Shown here in pieces: positions 42,779 through 50,488 of a DNA stretch of 64,000 nucleotides; position 1 is the stretch's first letter, and every line of letters starts with the position of its first letter. The DNA comes from an uncultured Mycoplasmatota bacterium (GTDB taxonomy: Bacteria; Bacillota_I; Bacilli_A; RF39; UBA660). The DNA is taken from positions 129,247-193,246 of the forward strand of contig URLC01000003.1 of assembly GCA_900548695.1 (NCBI GenBank), read 5' to 3'. The notes beneath the pieces are model-generated. The model did no database searches and was not told the DNA's origin. It was given only the letters and a program-made list of their open reading frames with translations. A program made the translations under genes and the position numbers.

Positions 42779-43178
42779 AGATAGTTTTATAATCTTTTTT
42801 TAAAGCTTTTTCGATATATGATAAATAAACGGGCAAAATATTAATCTCTTCTTTTGTTAAGTCTTTTAAGAGAATGGATTTCATTTTACAATCTTCAAAC
42901 TTTAAAGAAGTTGTCTTTACCTCACAGTGAAAGTAGTAGTCAATTCCTTCTATCGTTTTCGTTTGACCTAGGTAACCAATTACTTTAATATCGAGATTTA
43001 ACTTTTCATTTAAAAATTTTTTTAAGTTTTTTTCTAAAGAAAGGTTATTTTTTATGGTTATGCTAGGTATTTCATAATAGTATATATTTTTTGTTCTTAT
43101 TTTCTTAATGCTATAGAAAAGATAGACGGCTTGATTGTTGTCAGTTAAAATAATTACTCGTAGTTTATCTTTTTTCAT
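42777..43178 (-). CDS. Nudix-like protein lacking a recognisable Nudix box
   Basis: The 133-residue protein has strands and a helix arranged as in Nudix hydrolases (RVIILTDNNQAVYLFYSI, a helix EKNLKKFLNEKLNLDI, then VIGYLGQ and YYFHCEV). The catalytic box G-x5-E-x7-R-E-x2-E-E is not there: the glycine, arginine and most glutamates are replaced. It is probably a non-catalytic or altered member. Its ATG overlaps the TGA of the phosphodiesterase gene by 4 nt (ATGA), so the two are coupled. Confidence 0.55.
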   Translation of the reverse strand: MKKDKLRVIILTDNNQAVYLFYSIKKIRTKNIYYYEIPSITIKNNLSLEKNLKKFLNEKLNLDIKVIGYLGQTKTIEGIDYYFHCEVKTTSLKFEDCKMKSILLKDLTKEEINILPVYLSYIEKALKKDYKTI

Positions 43179-43714
43179 TTAAGATATTCTTCCATAATGA
43201 CATTATCCTCGATATCATAAATTGTTGCTTTTTCTTCATCTAAGATTAAATAACTTGGTAAGTAACCATTTTTAGGTAAAGATATGGAACCTGGATTTAG
43301 ATAGTAGTTAGTTTCTACTTTTTTTATCATTGGGACATGAAAATGTCCATAGACTAAAATTGAATGGTCTTTATACCAATTTGTATCATTATAAATATGA
43401 CCGTGGGTAATATATATATCATGATTTTCAGTCATAATTAAACTTAATTCTCTCACAATCGGAAAATTTGAAACCATAGTATCAACTTCAGAGTCACAGT
43501 TTCCTTTTACACAGACTAGTTTATCTTTCATAGATTCTAAAAATTCGAAAACAGCTTTGATATCATAACCGTCTATCATTTTATTTCTTGGTCCAATATA
43601 ATATAAATCCCCTAATACAACTAATTTATCACAATTTAAACTATTAAACTTTTCCTGGACTTTTCTTAAATTTGTTTTTATTCCATGGATATCAGATATA
43701 AACATTAATTTCAT
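43175..43714 (-). CDS. YfcE/MJ0936-type phosphodiesterase
   Basis: The 179-residue protein has all metallophosphoesterase motifs: MFISDIHG, VVLGDLYYIGP, VKGNCDSE, ITHGHIY and YGHFHVP, then LNPGSISLPK. YfcE-type enzymes use Mn2+ or similar metals and hydrolyse phosphodiester model substrates; the natural substrate is unclear. It is cytosolic and of normal length. It is coupled to the Nudix-like gene by a 4-nt overlap. Confidence 0.92.
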   Translation of the reverse strand: MKLMFISDIHGIKTNLRKVQEKFNSLNCDKLVVLGDLYYIGPRNKMIDGYDIKAVFEFLESMKDKLVCVKGNCDSEVDTMVSNFPIVRELSLIMTENHDIYITHGHIYNDTNWYKDHSILVYGHFHVPMIKKVETNYYLNPGSISLPKNGYLPSYLILDEEKATIYDIEDNVIMEEYLK

Positions 43715-43779
43715 AGGTAATTCCTTTCTTAGTCTTGCTTTTCATATTTATTATAGCAAATCTTCATATTCTTTCCTAT

Positions 43780-43806
43780 AAAAAAAGAAGTTTCATTAAC
43801 CTCTTT
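43780..43806 (-). terminator. Terminator of the ABC importer operon
   Basis: AAAGAAG (43784-43790) pairs with CCTCTTT (43800-43806), including one G-U pair, with a T7 tail on the minus strand. It overlaps the end of the permease gene. Confidence 0.65.
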
Positions 43807-44596
43807 TTTTCTTAATAAGTTTTTCCAAACAATCAATTACAAAATACATAATATAAGAAATCACTCCTAATATTACGACTCCTGTAATAACTAAATTTAT
43901 GTTAAAAACTTGTGAACCATACATAATTAAATAACCTAAACCACTTTTTGAAACTAATAATTCACCCATAATTACACCAATTAATGACATAGAAATATTT
44001 ATTTTTAAAGCACTTATTAAACTTGGAATATTACTTGGTAAAACTGCTTTGGTAAATATTTGCATTTTTGTTGCTTTAAAAGATTTTAATAAAGTAATAT
44101 AGCTTTCACTTGTTTCTTTGAAGCCTTGATAGATAGTGATTATAGTTACAAAGATACTAATTAATAAGGCCATAAATATAATTGAATTAGTACTTGCTCC
44201 TACCCAAATAATTATTAATGGTCCTAATGCTACTTTAGGAAGAGAATTTAATATTGTTAAGTAAGGATCAATTATTTTAGCAATTACTTTATTACTCCAC
44301 AAGATAAGGGCAACAATAAAACCTATTATTGTTGCGACTATGAAACTAATTAATACTTCATATAAGGTAACTCCAACATGAACAAATAAAGTACTATCTT
44401 TTGCTAATTCATAAATTGTTACTGCTACTTTAGATGGTGATGATGATAAAAAAGTATTAATTAGTTCTAGTCTAGATAAAAGTTCCCAAATAATTAAAAA
44501 GCAAATAATAATCAAAACTCGAAAGAAGCAAATTATTCTTTTTTCTTTTCTTTGCTTTTTTAAATATAAGAGATGTTCATTACTATATGTGGACAT
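43796..44596 (-). CDS. ABC transporter permease (SsuC/TauC-type)
   Basis: The 266-residue protein has six membrane helices and the BPD_transp_1 core, including the EAA-like loop (SFKATKMQIFTKAVLPSNIP). It forms the membrane channel of the importer with the adjacent ATPase and binding protein. Its start overlaps the ATPase gene by 14 nt. The family imports sulfonates, nitrate, thiamine precursors or related small molecules. Confidence 0.9.
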   Translation of the reverse strand: MSTYSNEHLLYLKKQRKEKRIICFFRVLIIICFLIIWELLSRLELINTFLSSSPSKVAVTIYELAKDSTLFVHVGVTLYEVLISFIVATIIGFIVALILWSNKVIAKIIDPYLTILNSLPKVALGPLIIIWVGASTNSIIFMALLISIFVTIITIYQGFKETSESYITLLKSFKATKMQIFTKAVLPSNIPSLISALKINISMSLIGVIMGELLVSKSGLGYLIMYGSQVFNINLVITGVVILGVISYIMYFVIDCLEKLIKKKRG

Positions 44597-45332
44597 CTAA
44601 ATCCCTCCAAATAGAATCATAGTATTTGGAAAATTCCGGACATTTTCGATTGTGGATTGGATTTTTTTTGTTACTTAATTTTATTTCGTAAACTTTTTTT
44701 ACAGTGGCTGGGCGCTTTGATAAGACGATTATTCTATCAGACATACTAATAGCTTCGGCTATATCATGAGTCACCATAATGGCTGTTTTTCCTTCTTTTT
44801 TTATAATTTTATAAATATCATCACTAATAGCCAAACGAGATTGATAATCTAAGGCTGACATAGCTTCATCTAGTAATAAAATATCGGGTTTAGTGGCAAG
44901 AGTTCTAATTAAAGCTACTCTTTGACGCATGCCCCCAGATAACCGGCTAGGATATTCATTCATAAATTCTTCTAATCCATAAGTTTTTAACAAGTTAATT
45001 ACATAGCTTTTATTTTCTTCTGTTAATTTTTTAGTAACTTCTAAACCTAATAAACAATTTTCTAAAACTGTTCTCCATTCAAATAAAGAATCATTTTGAA
45101 GCATATAGCCAATGGTGAAGTTTCCTGTAAAAGAAATTTTACCTTTTGACTTTTCTTCTAGACCAGCAAGGATTGATAAAATTGTTGATTTACCACAACC
45201 ACTGGGACCAACGATAGAAACAAATTCTTTTTCATAAACATCTAAAGATACTGATTCTACAGCTTTCATTTCACCTTCATTAGTATGAAATGATTTCTCT
45301 AAATTAGAAATGGTTAAAATTTTATTTTTCAT
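44583..45332 (-). CDS. ABC transporter ATP-binding protein (SsuB/TauB-type)
   Basis: The 249-residue protein has Walker A GPSGCGKST, the Q-loop at YMLQNDSLFEW, signature LSGGMRQRVALIR, Walker B ILLLDEAMSALD and the switch His in VTHDIAEA. It energises the importer. Its start overlaps the end of the binding-protein gene by 11 nt, so the three genes form one tightly coupled operon. Confidence 0.94.
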   Translation of the reverse strand: MKNKILTISNLEKSFHTNEGEMKAVESVSLDVYEKEFVSIVGPSGCGKSTILSILAGLEEKSKGKISFTGNFTIGYMLQNDSLFEWRTVLENCLLGLEVTKKLTEENKSYVINLLKTYGLEEFMNEYPSRLSGGMRQRVALIRTLATKPDILLLDEAMSALDYQSRLAISDDIYKIIKKEGKTAIMVTHDIAEAISMSDRIIVLSKRPATVKKVYEIKLSNKKNPIHNRKCPEFSKYYDSIWRDLDVHI

Positions 45333-46320
45333 TATAAACTAAATCTTCGTATGGAACCTTTTTATCTAGAACTTTATTTCCTATCATAATATCTTGTAAA
45401 TGATTGAAAGATTTCTCACTTAATTCCGTTGTTTTTGGCCATGCATTGATATCACGATATCTTTTTACTACTTTGGTGATGTCTTCTAGTGAAGTGTCTG
45501 GAAATTGATTTATAATAGCCTTAGCTACTTCTTCATCATTATGGTTATGAACATAGTCAAGTCCTTTTTGGATTGCTTTAGTGAAATTAGTTATTAGTTT
45601 TTTGTTTTCATTAATATAACTTTTTCTAGCAGCATAAGAAGTATATGGAACTATTCCTCCTAATTCACCGACACTGGCAACAACGTGGCCATAACCTTGT
45701 TTTTCTATTTCTAATGCATTAGGTTCAAATAAAGTAACAAAATCACCTGTACCACCGATAAATGCACTACTCATAGAGGCGAAATCTATTGATGTATCAA
45801 TATTAATACCACTTTCTTTTCCTACACCATTTTCTTGTAAAGCATATTCTAAAATCATAGCGGGCATACCAGCTTTTCTGCCTCCAATGATTGTTTTTCC
45901 TTTTAGATTTTCTAATGTAAAGTTTTTATAATCTTTTCTAGCAACTAGAAATGAACCATCTTTTTGAGTTAATTGAGCAAAGGACTTTAAATAGTCTTTT
46001 TCTCCACCATTATAAACATAAATGGTTCCTTCGCTACCACAAAAGCCAATATCCGCATCTTTGGATAAAACTGCCGCCGTTACTTTATCTGCACCTGGAG
46101 TTAAAATTAATTCAACATTTATCCCATATTCTTCAAAATAGCCTTTTTCAATAGCAACATATTGAGGAGCATAAAAAATCGAATGAGTTACTTCGGCTAA
46201 TGTTATTTTGGTTGTTTGTTTGTTTTTATCCTCCTTTTTATTTAAGTCAAATAATACTAAGGCAGCTAATAAAAATACGATTAATCCCCCTAGTATTGAA
46301 ACCACAATTTTCTTTTTCAT
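45322..46320 (-). CDS. NMT1/SsuA-like substrate-binding protein, membrane-anchored
   Basis: The 332-residue protein has an N-terminal hydrophobic segment (about residues 5-26) with no lipobox Cys, so it looks anchored by a helix and not by lipid. The body is an NMT1/THI5-like periplasmic-binding fold: SIFYAPQYVAIEKGYFEEYG and GADKVTAAVLSKDADIGFCG are family landmarks. Related proteins bind thiamine pyrimidine precursors, nitrate, sulfonates or riboflavin. The short 5' region shows no TPP or FMN riboswitch, so the substrate stays open. It is the first gene of the importer operon. Confidence 0.9.
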   Translation of the reverse strand: MKKKIVVSILGGLIVFLLAALVLFDLNKKEDKNKQTTKITLAEVTHSIFYAPQYVAIEKGYFEEYGINVELILTPGADKVTAAVLSKDADIGFCGSEGTIYVYNGGEKDYLKSFAQLTQKDGSFLVARKDYKNFTLENLKGKTIIGGRKAGMPAMILEYALQENGVGKESGINIDTSIDFASMSSAFIGGTGDFVTLFEPNALEIEKQGYGHVVASVGELGGIVPYTSYAARKSYINENKKLITNFTKAIQKGLDYVHNHNDEEVAKAIINQFPDTSLEDITKVVKRYRDINAWPKTTELSEKSFNHLQDIMIGNKVLDKKVPYEDLVYNEK

Positions 46321-46352
46321 ATTTCTCCTTTCCTAACTACGGTATTATATGA

Positions 46353-46381
46353 ATAATATAAAAATGTGTTCAGTCTTTCAA
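46353..46381 (-). promoter_or_regulatory. Sigma-A-type promoter of the ABC importer operon
   Basis: On the minus strand TTGAAA (46376-46381), 17 nt, TATTAT (46353-46358). The -35 box overlaps the T-run of the upstream terminator. Confidence 0.7.
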
Positions 46382-46405
46382 AAAAAAAGAAGCTTAGGCT
46401 TCTTT
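46379..46405 (-). terminator. Terminator of the nitroreductase gene
   Basis: AAAGAAGC (46386-46393) pairs perfectly with 46398-46405 around TTAG. It is followed by a long T-run on the minus strand. Confidence 0.85.
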
Positions 46406-46901
46406 AAAACTTTTCATAATGAATCTTTTCTTCATAATAATTATTATTGGCTTCTTTTTCTCTTAGTGGATAACCTAATGAGATAGTTGCGAACACTTGA
46501 TAATCCTTAGGAATATTTAAAATTGCTTTTACTTGATTACTTTTTTCAATATTAGGATATTCTCCTATCCAACAGGAACCAATCCCTAAGTTTGTTGCTT
46601 CTAATAAAATATTTTCTACTACAGCACCACAATCTGCTTGCCAGTATGGAGTTTTTATAGAATCTGCACTTGAACAAACAACAATAGCAGCATTAGCTTG
46701 TTTTAACATATGGCAATATAAACCGGTTTCACTTAAATTTGCTAATGTTTCTTTCTTTTTTATTATGATAAAATCATAAGGTTTTAAGTTATGCGCTGAT
46801 GGTGCCTGCATCCCTGCTTTTACTAGCTTTTCTAGTATCTTTATGGGAATCTCTTTATCTTGATATTTTCTAATACTTCTTCTTTGATATATTGTATTCA
46901 T
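46404..46901 (-). CDS. Nitroreductase-family flavoprotein
   Basis: The 165-residue protein begins IYQRRSIRKYQDKEIP, the FMN-phosphate-binding Arg/Ser cluster of the family, then MQAPSAHNLKPYDFIII and the C-terminal GSCWIGEYP and ISLGYPLREKE. It is on the short side for the family. Such enzymes use NAD(P)H and FMN to reduce nitro groups, quinones or other acceptors. The gene lies 10 nt downstream of the zinc-ribbon gene. Confidence 0.9.
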   Translation of the reverse strand: MNTIYQRRSIRKYQDKEIPIKILEKLVKAGMQAPSAHNLKPYDFIIIKKKETLANLSETGLYCHMLKQANAAIVVCSSADSIKTPYWQADCGAVVENILLEATNLGIGSCWIGEYPNIEKSNQVKAILNIPKDYQVFATISLGYPLREKEANNNYYEEKIHYEKF

Positions 46902-46911
46902 AAATTCTCCT

Positions 46912-47661
46912 TTAGTTGGGTTTTTTAGAATCTTCTACAATACTTCCACAGTAACTACATCTAATTTTACCTCCTCTATTTACCTCATTTGGTGCACCAC
47001 AGTTTTGGCAATTTACAGTGATTTTATCTTTCATATTTTTATTTTGACGATAATTGTAATATGTAATCATCCCATCTACTCTATTTAATAAAATACCGTC
47101 AATTAAGCCTTTATCATCTAAATAGATTAAATCATTTAAAATTTGTTTTTCGACTTCTTGTCTATTTTTATTCGTTGTTTTCGGGAGTTTGGCAGCAATT
47201 TCTGGAATTTGTAGCTGACTTCTATAAATGTATGGTCGATATTTCTGTAATAGTTTTTGGTCTTCCTGGCTACATTTATTTATTAGTCCATTGACTTCAT
47301 CAATATAGTAATCTTCTTTAATTTTACGGATTTGTTTTAAATATTTTATTTTTAAAATGCACTCAGGATAAGTACAATGAGCTAGTTCGGCTATTACTTT
47401 AATATCAGTTTCTTTTTTATTTACAATTTGAGAATAAATTATTTTTATTTTTTTAACGAAATCTGGATCGTTTAGCACATCTGTTTTATAAAATTTAGTA
47501 TAGTCCTTATACAAATTTTCATCAACTTTCTCCAGTTTTATCTCCTGATTTATATTTGTAAATACATCTGTTATTTTCCACTCTTTTAATCTGTTATAAA
47601 TATTTATCACTATTGTAACTACTATGATTACTATTGTTATTATATCTATATAATCCATCAT
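46912..47661 (-). CDS. Membrane-anchored protein with C-terminal zinc ribbon, unknown function
   Basis: The 249-residue protein has one N-terminal helix (residues about 3-22). A helical cytoplasmic region follows that seems to hold two winged-helix-like segments (around 85-125 and 170-200), then a zinc ribbon VNCQNCGAPNEVN...IRCSYCGS with two C-x2-C pairs. I recognise no established family. The second of two ATG codons (47656-47658) has the better SD spacing (AGGA). It is co-directional with the nitroreductase gene. Confidence 0.7.
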   Translation of the reverse strand: MMDYIDIITIVIIVVTIVINIYNRLKEWKITDVFTNINQEIKLEKVDENLYKDYTKFYKTDVLNDPDFVKKIKIIYSQIVNKKETDIKVIAELAHCTYPECILKIKYLKQIRKIKEDYYIDEVNGLINKCSQEDQKLLQKYRPYIYRSQLQIPEIAAKLPKTTNKNRQEVEKQILNDLIYLDDKGLIDGILLNRVDGMITYYNYRQNKNMKDKITVNCQNCGAPNEVNRGGKIRCSYCGSIVEDSKKPN

Positions 47662-47741
47662 ACTTCCTACTTTCTAGTTTTATTATATAGTATAAAAGAT
47701 AATTTTGTAAAATAATTTCAATACTACTTTCATTTATTTAT

Positions 47742-47771
47742 AAAAAATCTACATTTTAATTTATGTAGATT
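47742..47771 (-). terminator. Terminator of the DUF362 gene
   Basis: AATCTACAT (47746-47754) pairs with ATGTAGATT (47763-47771) over 8 nt, with T6 after it on the minus strand. Confidence 0.8.
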
Positions 47772-47786
47772 ATGGTATTACTTATT

Positions 47787-48680
47787 TTACTTATCAATAT
47801 CTATTAATTCATATTTTCTACTGCCTAAGCCAATACTTTCAGCGTATGGTAAAATATGACGACCTTCACGACTATCAATACGTTCTTTTAAAAGTTTCGC
47901 TCCAGCCTCTTGAGATTGCCAAATCATATCAATAAAAGCTTGGTCATTAGCAACAGGGTCCAGTGATGCTACAATTCCTAAATCAGTCATGACTGGATTT
48001 GTTTGATTCTTATCACAATCACAGTCTACTGATAAAAAATTCATTATAGTTATATAACAAATTGGTTTATTGTTTTCTCGGAAATAATCAGTAACCGATT
48101 TTGCAGATTCAGCCATTGACTCGATGAAATCTTTTTGTTTTGGTAGATTAGCCCAAGCTTCTTTAGGGTTAGTTGTAAAGCCTGCAGAATGAATATAGGC
48201 TTTACCATTTCTAGAAGCTACACCTATGGATTGGTTTTTTAAATTAGCTCCAAAGCCTCCCATAGCATGACCTTTTCCATGAGCTAAGTTTACCATGGCA
48301 TCATAGTTTGATAAATGAGTCCCAACTAAATTATATTTTAAATGTTTTCCATTATTTACAGGTATCTTCATTTCTCCTTCACTATCCATAATGTCTACCT
48401 CAGCAAAATCCATAAATCCGTGTTCTTTCGCTACTTTTAAATGTTCTTCTGTATTTTCTCTTTTGCCATTATAAGCCGTATTACATTCTATAATAGTTCC
48501 ATTTAACATTTTGACTAATGGCGCTATAATGTCTGATTTTAAATATCCTTTTGAACCAGCTTCTCCTGTTGAAACTTTTATACCAATTTTTCCGGTAAGT
48601 TTTACCCCTAATGATTCATAAATTTTTATTAAACTCTCACTAGTAATATTTTTTGTATAATATACTTTTGCTTTTTCCAT
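47787..48680 (-). CDS. DUF362 domain protein without ferredoxin tail
   Basis: The 297-residue protein shows DUF362 landmarks: GIKVSTGEAGSKGYLKSDII, VNLAHGKGHAMGGFGANLKN, and a Cys/Asp motif FLSVDCDCDKNQ followed by DLGIVASLDPVANDQAFIDM. Many homologues carry a C-terminal 4Fe-4S ferredoxin domain; this one ends without it. The function of DUF362 is not established, though redox or iron-sulfur roles have been suggested from such fusions. A flavodoxin gene lies 41 nt upstream. Confidence 0.88.
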   Translation of the reverse strand: MEKAKVYYTKNITSESLIKIYESLGVKLTGKIGIKVSTGEAGSKGYLKSDIIAPLVKMLNGTIIECNTAYNGKRENTEEHLKVAKEHGFMDFAEVDIMDSEGEMKIPVNNGKHLKYNLVGTHLSNYDAMVNLAHGKGHAMGGFGANLKNQSIGVASRNGKAYIHSAGFTTNPKEAWANLPKQKDFIESMAESAKSVTDYFRENNKPICYITIMNFLSVDCDCDKNQTNPVMTDLGIVASLDPVANDQAFIDMIWQSQEAGAKLLKERIDSREGRHILPYAESIGLGSRKYELIDIDK

Positions 48681-48721
48681 GTTATTCTCCTTTTATTGCT
48701 AGTTTACTCCATATTTTTAGT

Positions 48722-49216
48722 TTAAACACTTTCCTTAATCGTATTAATTAAATTAGTTAAATCTTCTTTATTAGGATGCGTTTTAGCATCTTCAAAATTA
48801 TCTAAACTAACCTTTAAATTTTGATCTTCTGGATTTTCTTTTATTAATTTGATATATCTTTCTTTGACAGTATTTGGCATTTTCCCTTGGCAGAAGAAAG
48901 TACCAATTGCAGTGTTACTTTTTGGAATATTTGCTAGAATTCTTAATTTTAATTTATCATAGTATTCTTCACTTCCGCCATAACCAGCAGTTACAAATAA
49001 AAAGATTTTTTTATTTTCTAGTGTTTCTAAAAAGTTTTTAATTTTTTCAGTACATGTTCCTTTAATTACTGGAGTACCAACATAATAGATATCAGCATCA
49101 AGTGGATTGATATCTGTTACTTTTTGGTAATAAGTACTATTTATTTCTTTTTTTATAGCCTTAGCTAATTGTTCCGTATTACCTGTTAATGAGTCATATA
49201 TTATTGCACTTTTCAT
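48722..49216 (-). CDS. Flavodoxin-family protein
   Basis: The 164-residue protein starts AIIYDSLTGNTEQLAKAI, the FMN-phosphate loop (S/T-x-T-G-N-T) of flavodoxins, and has VGTPVIKGTC and FVTAGYGGSEEYYD around the isoalloxazine-binding loops. It is a small FMN electron carrier. Its place just upstream of the DUF362 gene suggests it may supply electrons to that protein (inference). Confidence 0.88.
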   Translation of the reverse strand: MKSAIIYDSLTGNTEQLAKAIKKEINSTYYQKVTDINPLDADIYYVGTPVIKGTCTEKIKNFLETLENKKIFLFVTAGYGGSEEYYDKLKLRILANIPKSNTAIGTFFCQGKMPNTVKERYIKLIKENPEDQNLKVSLDNFEDAKTHPNKEDLTNLINTIKESV

Positions 49217-49246
49217 TTTATCACCTTCTTTATTATATTATATCAC

Positions 49247-49267
49247 AAAAAAAGAAGATAACTTCTT
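49247..49267 (-). terminator. Terminator of the metallophosphoesterase gene
   Basis: AAGAAG (49252-49257) pairs with CTTCTT (49262-49267) around ATAA. A T-run follows on the minus strand, and it overlaps the gene end. Confidence 0.7.
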
Positions 49268-50461
49268 CTATTTAAAATGGGTATCGATAATCACTACTTC
49301 AGCTTTTGTTCCAACACGCATATTAGGTCCAAATAAACCTACTCCACTAGTTACTATATTATGCATATTCCCTTTTTTTAAATAGCCGTATGAATTTTCC
49401 CACATTAAAGATGTTGTGATGTTACCTGGAAACATTTGCCCATCATGAGTATGCCCACATAGATCCATATCTACTCCGGCATTTGCTAGCTCTTCTAATT
49501 CATTTGGTTCATGATCAACTACGATTATAGGTTTTTTCTTTTTTAATTCACTGACTATTTCTTTTGGTGTTTTTCTAATTTGGATTCCTCTTCCTGGTTT
49601 TTTGTAATCTGGTCTTCCATAAAGATAAAAACTATTGTCAATAAGAACATATTCATCTCTTAATAACGTAATATTAGCACTTTCTAGTAATTGGTCCATA
49701 CGAATATCACTTTCTTTTTTTTCACCCTTTTTATTAAAAGTGAATCCTGCTAAAATCTTTTCTTTTATATCATGGTTTCCGTAAGTAGCATAAACGCCAT
49801 ACTTACTTTTTATTTTTTTGAAGGTATTTATTAACTTTTTAGGATTATCTAAAGCTTCATACTCATTATCAAAAATGTCACCTGCGATTACAACGATATC
49901 TGGATGTTCATTATTTATTTTGTCAACCATTTTTATCATCTGTGGTGTTCCAATATTATATCCCAGATGTAAATCAGCCACTAAAGCTATTCTTAATTTT
50001 TTTAGTTTTTCTACTTTTTTATTAATGGTTACTTCATACTTAGTTGTATGAATAATTCTTGCATTAATCACTCCCCAAATACTAAGGGTAGCAATTATCG
50101 TAATACAAACAGTTCCAGCAATTACGAATACTTTTTTAGAATGTAAGTATTCATTTGGAACTTTTTTACTTTTTACTGCAACTAAACGAATACCATCAGC
50201 AATTAATACTGTTAATATAACGTAAAGTAATACTCCTAACCAGTAATTACCAATTAATTTCATGATTCTTTCTAATAGACTGGTTGGTAGTAAAAAGCCA
50301 ATGATTAGAGCACTTGCAAAAAATGTATATAAAGTGATAACTAAGACTCTAATCCATCTTTTTTTGAAATGCTTACTGCAAGCTTGCATCCAACTTAGTA
50401 ACCATCTAGCAATATAAAAATTAATTAATATATAAAATGGTGATAATAAAATTGCTATCAT
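49268..50461 (-). CDS. Membrane-bound metallophosphoesterase (YkoQ/YaeI-like)
   Basis: The 397-residue protein has about four N-terminal membrane helices (within residues 1-140) and then a calcineurin-like domain with all metal motifs: ALVADLHLGYN, VIAGDIFDNE, TYGNHDIKE, VVDHEP and CGHTHDGQMFPG. The end (VTSGVGLFGPNMRVG) is typical of the YkoQ/YaeI group, some of which act on lipid-linked phosphates at the membrane. The substrate is not known. Confidence 0.9.
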   Translation of the reverse strand: MIAILLSPFYILINFYIARWLLSWMQACSKHFKKRWIRVLVITLYTFFASALIIGFLLPTSLLERIMKLIGNYWLGVLLYVILTVLIADGIRLVAVKSKKVPNEYLHSKKVFVIAGTVCITIIATLSIWGVINARIIHTTKYEVTINKKVEKLKKLRIALVADLHLGYNIGTPQMIKMVDKINNEHPDIVVIAGDIFDNEYEALDNPKKLINTFKKIKSKYGVYATYGNHDIKEKILAGFTFNKKGEKKESDIRMDQLLESANITLLRDEYVLIDNSFYLYGRPDYKKPGRGIQIRKTPKEIVSELKKKKPIIVVDHEPNELEELANAGVDMDLCGHTHDGQMFPGNITTSLMWENSYGYLKKGNMHNIVTSGVGLFGPNMRVGTKAEVVIIDTHFK

Positions 50462-50488
50462 GTTTTATTCCTTTCTTTGTTGAGTTAA

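Noticed and set aside
46321..46403. TPP or FMN riboswitch in front of the NMT1/SsuA-type importer
   Set aside because: The interval is about 80 nt, mostly promoter and terminator, and lacks the CTGAGA or other conserved riboswitch cores.
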